From the NCBI RefSeq assembly GCF_002078875.1, contig NC_034414.1, positions 30,264,450 to 30,328,449 of the forward strand: 64,000 bases of DNA, written 5' to 3'. The notes below the pieces were generated by a model. The model was not told the origin of the DNA. It saw nothing but the letters and a program-made list of their open reading frames with translations, and searched no databases. Numbering within the stretch: the first letter of the stretch is position 1; the number at the start of each line of letters is the position of its first letter. Source of the stretch: Numida meleagris (taxonomy: Eukaryota > Chordata > Aves > Galliformes > Numididae). Made by a program: the position numbers and the translations under genes. This document shows positions 27,775 through 38,000 of the stretch, piece by piece.

Positions 27775-27997
27775 GAACAGTTAGGTCACAGCTTGAACCA
27801 GTGATTGAGCACCTGGTGAAGGGGTGTAGCCAGCCCTGATAGCACAGGTGCAAGCTATTCACTTGTGTGAGCAGAAGGGATGGACCCTGGGTCCCTAACC
27901 TCATTTAAGGGCTGGCAGCCACAAGGGAAGCATCTTTATGTGGAGACTGCCTCCTTTGTGGTGTTTGGTGAGCCCTGATCCTAAGAAAGGGGTAAGT
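27775..27997 (+). promoter_or_regulatory. Promoter-like segment with a strong splice donor; possible LTR or first exon
   Basis: This roughly 220-bp block is less AT-rich than its surroundings and reads like a compact promoter plus first exon. A weak TATA-like CATTTAAGG lies at 27903-27911. About 85 bp downstream, AAGG/GTAAGT at 27991/27992 is a near-ideal 5' splice donor. No start codon in a long frame precedes the donor. The layout would fit a solitary LTR, another repeat carrying a promoter, or a first exon of a non-coding transcript. I see no clear TG...CA termini or flanking duplication, and I do not recognise the family. Confidence 0.25.
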
Positions 27998-28462
27998 GGT
28001 TTGTTTTTTATTACTGGATTGTGACCTCTACCTTTCTTGGGTGATCCCAAACTTGTTTAAAGCAGCTGTATCTGCTGCCATCTATCCTTACAGTTGTATA
28101 GTTCACTACTGGAATTTGTCATACCTTGTTTTTCGCCTGTATACTTCTTTCACATGTTCAGAGTCCCAGTATTATTTTAATTACTCTAGGAAAAAAATCC
28201 ACTGAAGTAATATAGGTTTGAAGTCTGTAACTTCTTGGTCCCTTTCTGCCCTGCTGTGTTGAAAAAATGGTGGTGGTATACTGTGGTGAAGTGTAATGGG
28301 GGTTACTTTGTTTTTTGAAATAGGTAACAGTAGCATAGTAGATGGCTAGTCAGTGTGAGATGACTGTTTCTATACTGCATTAAAACAGTATCACAATGAG
28401 AGGTGTTATTTAGAATGTCCTTATAAATATATATCAGAACAGAATACTATGAAATATTTATT
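27998..28462. other. Unique non-coding DNA
   Basis: No gene or repeat recognised between the donor-like site and the next CR1. The 69-codon frame at 27996-28205 looks like chance. Confidence 0.65.
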
Positions 28463-29831
28463 ATAGAATCACAGAATCGTTAAGGTTGGAAAAGGCCTCT
28501 AAATCATCCAGTCCAACTGTCCACCTACAACCAATAATGCCTGCTAAACTATGTCCCTAAATACTGCATCCACGCATTTCTTGAACACCTTCAGGGATGG
28601 TGACTCAACCACCTCCCTGGGCAGCCCATTCCAGCCCCTGACTGCTCTTTTGGAGAATTTTCCTAATGTCCAACCTGAACCTCCCCTGGTGCAACTTGAG
28701 GCCATTTCCTCTCATCATAGTTACCTGGGAGAAGAGGCTGACTCCCCACCTTTCCACAACTTCCTTTCAGGCAGTTGTAGAGGGCAATAAGGTCTCCCAT
28801 GGGCCTCCTCTTCTCCAGACTAAATGATCTCGGTTCCCTTAGACGCTCTTCATAAGACTTGTGCTCCAGACTCTTCACTAGTTTTGTTGCCCTTCGCTGG
28901 GCATGATGCAGGGCCTCAATGTCTTTCCTGTAGTGAGGGACCCAAAACTGAACATAGTACACAACGTGCAGCCTCACAAGTAGTGAGTACAGGGGGATGA
29001 TCACCTCCCTGCTTCTTCTTGCTACACTATTCCTGATACAAGTTGGGATGCCATTGGCCTTCTTGGCTACCTGGGCACAGTGCTGATTCATGTTCAGCTG
29101 GATGTTCACAACACCCCCAGATCCCTTTTCCTCTGTACAATCCTCCAGCTGCTCTTCCCGAAGCCTGTAGTGTTGCATGGGGTTGTTGTGACCAAAGTGC
29201 GGGACGCTTGTCTTGTTAAACTTCATCCCATGTGCTTCAGCCCAGCAATCCAGCCTACACAGATCCCTCTGTAGGGGCTTCCTATGTTCAGGCGGATTGA
29301 CACTTCCTCCCAACTTGGTGTTATCTGCAAATTTTCTGAGGGTGCACTCAATCCCTTTGTCCAGGTCATTAATAAAGATACTAAACAGGCCAGGCCCCGG
29401 TACCAACCACTGGGGATCACCACTTGTGTCTGGTCACCAGCTAGATTTAATTCCATTCACTGCCACTCTCTATGCCTGGCCCTCCTGACAGTTCTTTACC
29501 TGGCAAGGAATGTCTGTACATGGACTGCCAGCTTTCCTGGGAGAATACATTAGGAGACAATGTCAAAGGCTTTCCTTAAGTCTAGGTAGATTATGTCAAC
29601 AGCCTTTCCCTCATCCACCAGGCCGGTCACCCAGTCGTAGGAGACGAGGTTGGTCAGACAGGACCTGCCTTTTGTGAACCCACAGTGTCTGGTCTTGATC
29701 CCCTGGTTGTCGTGTACATGCTGTGTGATCTCATTCAAGGTGATTTGTTCTATAACCTTCCCGGGCACTGAGGTCAGGCTGACAGGCCTGTAGTTCCCTG
29801 GATCCATCATACAACCTTTCCTGTAGATTTA
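28463..29831 (-). mobile_element. CR1 LINE with much of the reverse transcriptase region, inactivated
   Basis: This is the longest well-preserved CR1 in the window (about 1.37 kb). The inverted 3' end ATAGAATCACAGAATCG is at 28463. Reading the minus strand from 29831 inward, the ORF2 landmarks appear in order: GNYRPVSLTSVPGKV, FTKGRSCLTNL, the motif A segment YLDLRKAFD, an altered motif B region near 29400-29450, the FADN box, and the C-terminal HH/YCVQFW and [10 protein letters not shown] segments. A full-length CR1 is several kilobases, so this copy lacks the endonuclease domain, ORF1 and the 5' region. The coding frame is interrupted at least twice. Confidence 0.95.
28663..29810 (-). pseudogene. 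CR1 ORF2 reverse transcriptase pseudogene, catalytic Asp lost
   Basis: Reverse transcriptases copy RNA into DNA at an active site held by aspartates in motif A and in the xADD box (motif C). Here motif A is intact in the upstream frame (29550-29810, YLDLRKAFD near its end). In the downstream frame (29406 down to 28663, 247 codons) the box reads FADNTK at residues 26-31. The second aspartate has become asparagine (codon AAC at 29322-29320), a change expected to abolish polymerisation. Stops separate the two frames between 29457 and 29549, and a frame change lies near 29400-29410. The C-terminal part after the box is open but ends early relative to the CR1 3' tail. This is a dead copy with no likely product. 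Confidence 0.9.
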
Positions 29832-31796
29832 ATGCAATAATGAGCAAAGAGTGAAAGTTATAAGCTGTATTATAGCCTTTCTTTGTTACAGACTGTAGTC
29901 TTTATTTTTGAGGCTTTTTTTCATTTGTTCCATTCTAGAATAACTCAATTGTCATTTATCCCAAGCTTCCTTGCTTCATTATTTCCATTGCAGCATAGTC
30001 AAGAGAGAGTCTCCAGGGATATATATACTCTGTGACAGTACATTAAAAATATTGTTAAGACATCAGCTCTTTTTTCTCAAAATCCTTTCTCCTGGCCTAA
30101 ATCCATGGCAATATTTGCACTGCTGTATATTCCGCAGCATTAGCCTTTGTAGGTGTGACTTTTGGTGCAGTCTCAAGGGCTGGAACAGATTAATGCAATT
30201 TGCATAGTGACGTTCTTTTGATCAGAGTGGGAGCGGTCTGGAAAAAGTGATGAGTTAAAGGAAAAGCACGTATGGTAATGTGTTGCACGTCATAGGAAGC
30301 TTCTACATTATAAGGCCACGGTTCCGGTGAAAATGGAGTATCTGTACAAAAACACCACAAAAAGGAAAAGTAACTTAATGTTGAATCTTTGAGCATTCCC
30401 AGATTACATCTGTATGTTGTCCAGCAAACAACTGGCCTACACATTTCCCTGAAATATGGAGATTCTTTACTAGTGCAGTCATGCCTTGGCTGATAGGATG
30501 CTTCCTGTGAAATCTGTAAATCATCAGTACTGAGATAACAGAAGGAAAATCTAGAAGGATTATTTAAGTTAGCTTTGTAGAAATGTTTTATCCCAAACAG
30601 GACATCTCCCTAGAGCATTAGTGCATTTCTATACAGTATTACAGCTGTTGTACTGGATCAGAAATGGTTAGTGACTGAGGAACAAAAGGAGACTGGACTG
30701 GTCATGATTTGATTGCCTATCATTCAGAAGTAGCAGCTGTGTTTACTTTCCTTTCAGTAAAGAGTTGTTTTCCAAATTACTATTTAAATTTTGTCTTAAT
30801 GTGGTCTGACTTGTTTTAAAGATTTGTTTTTCTTCCCCTCCTGCCTGTGGCAGTGCTAATAAGCTGATCTATGTTCAGTTCTAACTCTATTCTCAGCTGA
30901 CAGTAGGTGGTGTTCTTCATGCCAGGCACAGAAGGCATGGGTGACCAAACAGTTGAATTTACCCCAGGGCAAAACCTGTCTATTCAGTGTTGATAAATGC
31001 AATGAAATGTCATGGGGGCAAGCCTGTGTGGTTGCTCTCTGTTACCACTAGAGAGGACTTCCTTCTGCAGAGTTGGTAGTCCAGAACCTTTCATTAACAT
31101 TCAATTAAGAGATTACTTAACTTAAAATGGAGGAAGTTATTCATTATGGAGTCTTCTGGATTTAAGTGTTGTTTTAATGAAGCCAAGTGAATGGACTGGC
31201 AGTGGAAATACTTTGCCATCACATTTGTCACTCCAAATGCCAGAGGAATAAGTGTGTTGACAGATGAGCTGCAGAAAGTCTTGCTTGGTGGTTGGGGAAA
31301 TTGTTGCCCTAGTGCTCCCATTTCTTGCTGGAGGTTACTGTTTCCATAATGGAGTCATTGAGAGAGAATGATCCATTTCTCCAGCTTGAAGGAGAAATCT
31401 CAACTTTGCAATGCGGAAGCTGGAGTGTGTGCTTGTTTTCTGTCCCATCATCTGGTATGTACTGCCATAATGCTGGAGCTTGGTCTGCTAGTGCTCATCT
31501 GTTCATGTGTTAAGACTAAGAAACCATTACATTGGTTACTTGGATCTGTGTCATTCTGTATTAAGGTCTGATTCAGTAAAGCACCTCTGATTCAAATGGT
31601 TCTTCACTTCATGCTCAGTTTTGTTTGAATCACTTTGGTATTACAAAATTCATTTTTATTTATTCAATATAATTTAAATAAAAGTCAAATGTACTTATTT
31701 TCTGATAATAAGCCAAAAATTTAACATTGTATGTTAGTAGTACCACTGAAAAATAGTGTAATTCTTCTCTTAGTGGTGCAGCTATATCACTTAATT
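29832..31796. other. Unique non-coding DNA
   Basis: No gene or nameable repeat. Frames such as 29971-30207 and 31325-31513 are short and featureless. Confidence 0.7.
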
Positions 31797-32360
31797 ATAG
31801 AATCATAGAATTGCTCAGGTTGGGAAGGACCTTCAAGATCATCAAGTCCAACCACAACCTAGCCATACTGCTCTAACAACCCACCGCCTAAGTCATGTCC
31901 CCGAGCACCACATCCAAGTGGTTTTTAAGCACACTCAGGGATGGTGACTCAACCATCTCCCTGGGGAGCCTGTTCCAGTGCTTAACAACCCTTTCTGTAA
32001 AGAAGTTTTTCCTGATATCCAACCTAAACCTCCCCTGGTGCAACTTGAGGCCATTTTCCCTTGTCCTGACACCTGTCACCAGTGAGAAGAGACCAACCCC
32101 ACTCTCACTGCAGTCACCTTTCAGGTATTTGAAGAGAGCAATGAGGTCTCCCCTCAGTCTTCTCTTCCCCAGACTAAACAGCCTCAGTTCCTTTAGTTGC
32201 TCCTCATAGGGCATATTCTCCAAGCCCTTCACAAGCCTTGTTGTCCTTCTTTGGACCTGCTCCAGCACCTCAATGTGTCCTTTCTGTACTGGAGCGCCCA
32301 AAACTGAACACAGTACTTGAGGTGAGGCCTCACTAATGCTGAGTACAGGGGCAGGAGTTG
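31797..32360 (-). mobile_element. CR1 LINE, 5'-truncated, with an open C-terminal ORF2 frame
   Basis: The inverted 3' end ATAGAATCATAGAATTG starts at 31797. The minus strand then carries a 137-codon open frame (32301 down to 31888) matching the C-terminal part of CR1 ORF2: [57 protein letters not shown] and the final [15 protein letters not shown]. The segment [20 protein letters not shown] precedes it in another frame (near 32357-32298), so one frame change lies near 32295. The copy starts at almost the same ORF2 position as the plus-strand copy at 25725 and appears to be of the same subfamily. The frame lies beyond the reverse transcriptase active site, so no enzyme activity is expected. 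Confidence 0.95.
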
Positions 32361-33932
32361 CTTTGATGGATCATTTACAATACAGCTTGGATGGGAAACT
32401 GCTCTTTTGAAAGAGTAGTCTAGCATCCTAATCTATAATTCAGTTGCTGGAATTGAACAATACTTCAAAGAACTTAAGTGTACTCATGTTAAAATCATGC
32501 AACATCTTGAGCTGATGTATAAATAAATTTTTTGACTCTACAACTTGTTTTCCATATCAGCCTTAATTGGCAGCAGACATGTTGCTCAGACAGTTAGGGG
32601 AGATGGAGAGCTACATTTCCACTGAAAATTAGAACTTTAGAGTATACTTACCTCTTATTCTCCAGAATCAAATTCTTACGATTTCTGAGTTTCAGAAAAT
32701 TACTATGATGAGCAGAATCAAGTAACTTGTCCAACAGACATGCATGTGGAGCTCTTACATGAGAAGGATCATGGCCGTTTATAAAACTGTTCCTTATGTG
32801 CCATGATGAATCAGGTCTTTCTGTTTACTTTAGTAGGACATTCTTTTTATTTAAGTGATAGGTGTGATAACATGACTTAGAGAATACCTGGGTGTGGATT
32901 ATTACAAGTATGGTTTTAAATGGGGAGGAGGGAGGGGAATGAATGAAGAAACCTTGAGAAACCTGAGGCTAGAATCATGTGCAGAGAGCGTGAACTCAGG
33001 AAACTTAAAAAAAAAAAAAAAAAAAAAAGGCAGTGGATTGTCACAACATTTTTTCTGACTACTATTAGTCATTAACGAATAACAAACTTTCCCAATATGC
33101 GGTTTAAGCTGCTATGTTGACTCATCTATGTTGTTTGCATCATGCCATGACTTATCCGTGTTAAATATAGATATGTATTTGAGATTCCTTATGCATAAAT
33201 CATCACTGATAAAGTCCTTGTGGCTGAGTGGTGTAGCTGTGGGAAGTTCTCAGTCATTGCCTTTAGGATCTAGACCTCACCTTTGAATGAGCACATCATA
33301 AAAATTTGGGTGTAGATAACATGTTTATTCTTGAGGCCTTTTTCCTTCATCAAAAGAGCTCATTTCATAGTTCTTGAAGCTATTCCTTTCCTTCTGTTGC
33401 CTCCTTGCTCTAGAACTGCTTAGTTCTAAGTCATAACTAGCGAATGCTACAGAGAGAGAGACCTTTCATGCTAGCAGCATACAGAAGGCTTCAAGACCAT
33501 CATATTCCCAAATGAGAATATCCTTGGTGAGACTTGAAGGCATGGTTACTTGCTTGTGTTGCAGTAGGCCTATTAGAAATGGCTGACTTGGTCAGTAGCA
33601 AGGGGCTCATGCTGTAACAGATGCTGTGTTCAGGTCCATTCTCTGAACTACTTCACTTGCTGGTTTACAGCACAAAGCTTGGTTGCTGGTAATTTCTTTC
33701 TCTGCTAACTGCTCTAACATCATTCAACCAACATTTTTATGACTGTCTGAAATGATGTCTGAGGTGACACTTGCCTTTGGCTATTCTTGGTTATAACATG
33801 TTTAGATATTTATTTTAATGAATAATTTTCTGCCAGTAAGATTTAATGAAAATTTCTGAAGGTACAGACTCTTGAGATTCTTGTAATAATCTACAGGAAT
33901 CTTAGTGTAGTGGAAATATCTTTTTTTTTTTA
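32361..33932. other. Unique non-coding DNA with a poly-A tract
   Basis: No gene seen. A run of 22 A lies at 33007-33028. I looked for a processed-gene copy ending at this tract and found neither a recognisable open frame nor clear target duplications. A T run at about 33921-33931 abuts the next CR1. Confidence 0.7.
33007..33028 (+). repeat. Poly-A tract (22 A)
   Basis: An uninterrupted run of 22 A with no identifiable retroposed body upstream. Confidence 0.95.
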
Positions 33933-35068
33933 TCTTGGCCAACCTAGTGGTCTTCTATCTTGATCAACCTAATGGCCTTCTGTGACGGTGTAACTGCATC
34001 AATGGACAAGGGAAGAGCTGCTGATGTCATTTATCTTGACTTCAGTAAGGCCTTTGACAAGGTACTACACAATGTTGTTCTCTCCAAGTTGGAAAGATAC
34101 AGATTTGATGGGTAGACTGTTTGGTGGATGGAGGAAATAGCTGCAGGATTGAATCCAGAGAGTGGTGGTCAATGTCTCAATGTCCTGGTGGAGATCAGTG
34201 ATGAGTGGTGTCCCCCGGAAGTCAGTGCTGGGACTGATACTCTTTAGTATCTTCTAAATGACAATTGACAGTGGGGTTGAGTTCACCCTCGGCAAGTCTG
34301 CAGGTGACACCAAGCTCTGGAGTGCAGTCAACATGCCTGAGAATTGGAATGCCATCCAGAGGGGCCTAGACAGATTTGAGCAGTGAGCCCAGGAGAAATT
34401 TGAGGTTCAGCAAATCCAAGTGCAAGGTCTCGCACCTGGGTCATGGCAACGTCTGCTACCAGTACAAGCTGGGGGATGAAAGGATTGAGCACAGCCCTGC
34501 TGAAAAAGACCTGGGGGTACTGGTGGATGGGAAACTGGACATGAGTCAGCAATGTGCCCTTGCAGCCCAGGAAGCCAATCATATCCTGGGCCACATCAAA
34601 AGAAGCGTGGCCAGCAGGGTGAGGGAGGTGATCTTGCCCCTCTGCTCTGAGCTGGTGAGGCCTCACCTGGAGCACTGCATCCAGATGTGGAGTCCTCAGT
34701 GCAAAAGAGACATGGACCTGTTGAAGAGAGTCACAAAAGTGATTCAAGGGATGGAACACCTCTCTTGAGAGAGTTGGGGCTGTTCAGCCTGGAGAAGAGA
34801 AGGCTCTGAGATGACCTGATTGTGGCCTTTCAGTATCTAAAGGGGAGCTACAGGAGAGAAGGGAACAGACTATTTACGAGGGTCTGTTGTGATAGGATGA
34901 GGGGAAATGGCTTCAAATTTAGAGAGTAAATTTAGGTTAGATATAAGAAAAAAGTCTTTTACAGTGAGGGTGGTGAGGCACTGGCACAGGTTGCCCAGAG
35001 ATGATGTGGATGCCCTGTCCTTGGAGATGTTCAAGGCCAGAGGCCATAAAGATTCTATGATTTTATGA
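33933..35068 (+). mobile_element. CR1 LINE with rearranged 5' edge and shortened 3' tail
   Basis: The element starts in the reverse transcriptase domain just before motif A ([14 protein letters not shown] near 34023-34064) and runs to the CR1 terminus ATTCTATGATTTTATGA at 35068. Three oddities are visible. The 5' edge carries a 25-bp tandem duplication (33934-33958 and 33959-33983, 20 of 25 bases alike). The catalytic box reads SAGDTK (34296-34313), so its first aspartate is glycine. The 3' untranslated tail is cut short: AGGCCAGAGGCCATAAAG runs straight into the terminal repeat, skipping the sequence usually found there. The frame 34376-34768 preserves the segment after the box, including AEKDLGVLVD and SRVREVILPL. 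Stops interrupt the rest. Confidence 0.95.
34024..34768 (+). pseudogene. CR1 ORF2 reverse transcriptase pseudogene, catalytic box altered
   Basis: Motif A is conserved (YLDFSKAFD near 34036-34062). Stop codons follow, and the catalytic box at 34296-34313 has an aspartate-to-glycine change. The open frame 34376-34768 carries the connection region typical of CR1 ORF2 (SKCKVSHLGH, KLDMSQQCALAAQEANHILG, LVRPHLEHCIQMW). The C-terminal portion after 34768 is out of frame but recognisable as DNA. The copy cannot encode an active polymerase. Confidence 0.85.
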
Positions 35069-38000
35069 TCATTTAGCACATTAACTTTCTTAAGCAGTGG
35101 CTGGAGTTGGGGGAGATGAACTAATACAAGCACCGAATCTTCTGTGACCTGTAGTAAACTGAGGCTGTGATTAACTGTCCAAGCTCTCTCCAAAATATCC
35201 AGCTCATCCTTTTTTCTTGCCTAACTAAGAAGTAAAATAGCCATTTCCCAGAACCAAAATGTTCTTTAATCCAGTTGTGTGAGCAACATTGATTTCACTA
35301 GCTTGTTTAAAATTCCAGAAGCAACTCATTAAAGGTCATTAGGGGAGCAGTGCCTTAGGACACTCCCTGGGGAATGTCTGTCCTTCCCAGCGTGGTTTGG
35401 CATTGCTGGAGGAGTCTGGCATGCAGATGGCGTGGCACTGGGCCTTCTCTGACCAATAGAGGCAGTGGGGAGGCCAGAAGAGCCTATGAAGAATGACAAA
35501 GCAGCGTAAGTGAACCAAACAGCTCCTAGCATGTGCAAGACATAGTTCAGATATTTCATGTCCCTTTACAAATAATCTAGTGAAACAGATAAACTTCCCC
35601 CTAAGAGCTTACTAATTATACTGTTCAAGAGAGTTCTGGAAATTAGGTCTTGGTTTTTCTTTATCCTTTCTTTTTCTGTGAGTTTAGTTTTTGTCTCTTC
35701 AGAAATTTGGGTAAAGGTGGATGCTGTTATTGTGAAAGAGTCCTGCCTTTTCAAAAGAGTAACAGTGGCAAAAGAGCTTTGCTGGCAACAGGCCTGAGTT
35801 GTATTTATTCAAAGTGTTGCTAATTGTGTAAGTCTTCATTTTTGCCAGAATTGATATTTAAACCATATTTATTTGCAAGTTATGTGTTGCCTACTATCTA
35901 AGCGGCCTTTTTCAATTGATAAAAATGTCAGTCTGGGAAGGAGGCTGTTATTGTCTAGTTTTGTATAAGCCTATGAAATAGATGTATGAAAAGCATAAAG
36001 CAGGAAGAGAGAGGAATCTGATACCTTCCGACTTTCCTTGGGTATCTTATGTTACACTGCTTTCAATTTAGAGGAGATCACAAATCTCTTCAATTTCACT
36101 CAGACTCCAGTAACTTGCTAGCAGTAGTCTGATTTAATGCTTGTTTGCATCCATGACAATTGAGTAAAAGAAAAAGCTACACTAAAGACAGGTGCAAAAT
36201 TGTACTTTAATGACAGTGTAGGTATTCACTGTCTTATGCTTATGTTCCTTTGCTTTGTGATATTTAGTATAAGTAACTTAAATATAAGCGTAATCTCTTT
36301 TACTGATTTATAAATTTTTAGTTTCTCAGGTAGCAAGCAGCAAGTATACCATCTTTAAGTTTTTGTTCTTATGTTGTCCCTGGGTTGTTCCCCTTTCTGG
36401 GTGAATATGAAGTCACATTTAGTCATTGTACTCTCCAACAACAACAAAGGGGAAGTATTTTGCAAAAATTGTTAATATAAATGAATATAAAGTTTGAGAA
36501 GATCTATGCTGGAAGTACATGGGCTCTTGTAGATGAACAGGATATCAGTGCTGTCAAGTAAAAATTGCAGTCTTAAAACATTATCCAAGTTAAATAGTTG
36601 AGGAATTGTGCTTGTGACTGAAGATATCCAGGACACAAGTTGTCAAAATTACATTGTCTTTAGTGGTGCTAGCTCAGCTTACACCGTGGAACAATCTCCT
36701 CCAAGCTTTCTCTGTCTCCACCATAACTCGCTAACAGGCAAAGCAAAGACATGAATTAGAAATCTTTACACAAAAGAAGAGAGACATGAAACTATTTTCT
36801 TTTAGGTTTATATTTTATCTAATCACTTGCCGGAGCAGTCTTCAGTGAAATGATCCATCTCTTCTACTGGCCCTGTGCTTGCACTGTACTACAGGTGGAC
36901 TTTCTGGAGTGGCTGAGTGCTGCAAAGAATGCTCCTCAGCTGATCAATGTGAGGAACATTGGCATTTCTGAGTAATGGCAGCAGCCTGCTTTGGTATACC
37001 TCAGTAGTTTTCTGATGTAGTGTTTCAGATCTGAAATCCATTGTATCAGGTAGATTGATGCTACTGTTCCTATTTTACAAGTTGTATGTAGCACAGATGT
37101 TAAGTAATTCATTCCAGGCCATGCATTAAAAGCTCTGTTATACTCACCTACAAGTCTGAACAGACTGATTATGACAATGTTAGCAGGATCAAATGTTCTT
37201 CAGCTTTTGTAGGGCAGATGTAATTCTGGCAAGACCCTACAGCAGGCTCAGAACTCTGAAGATCACTGGCTGAAGTTTCTAGAAATGTAAATGAGTACAA
37301 CCTGAGGCATTAGCTGGTGTTTCTCCTTCATTTAGACTGTTAAGTTTTTCTTTATATTCCAGGCCCCTTCAGTCAGCACTGAACCAAAGTGATTAGGGTA
37401 ATGGAGCTGATAGGCCGTCTACCATGTCTGTTCCTTTTACAGCTGACAACTGTACTGCATCAAGCTATTTAATCTGTTTTGTGTCATCTGGCTACTTACT
37501 GTATTTAGAGGAATTTCAGGGGGGAAAAAAAAAAGGCCCAGACAGTACATCTGAAATAAAAAAAAAAAAAAGAAGGAAAATCTAAGGCTTTTTTAGCTTT
37601 CTTTCAAGGAGCTGGACAATTAATCTTCCTATCAGATTATTATTTTTAAACTTGAGGTTACTTGTTTGCATCCCATTCTGCAAAAGGAAGTTAATATGCC
37701 TACATCTCTTATACCTAGAGGCATGGATCTTAACCAGCAACTTTTTTTTTTTTCCACTTAGTGGTGAGATTGGAATCTGGACCTCAATCACGAGTCAACT
37801 TCTTGTCTTCCATATCAGACTCTCTACAGAGGGACAAACCAACTAGATCTGCATGAGGGAGGATATTGGGAAGTGTGCTGTCACTGTGAAGTCACTGTCC
37901 AGCATGGGAGTTGAAGGAGTGGGCTGGATGATTGTTTGTCCTTTTCCTCTCCTGTCTTGACAGGGGAGGTTTGAATTGCCCATCTAGAGTTGAAACTTTG

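Noticed and set aside
28551..28790. Plus-strand frames inside the minus-strand CR1 copies (also 31895-32209 and 29213-29553)
   Set aside because: They are antisense reading of CR1 ORF2 and recur at the same place in different copies because the DNA is homologous.
32229..32426. A minus-strand frame starting outside the CR1 and reading into its ORF2 segment
   Set aside because: It is a chance fusion of flanking DNA with the truncated CR1 and changes frame before the main ORF2 piece; no sign of a real fusion gene.
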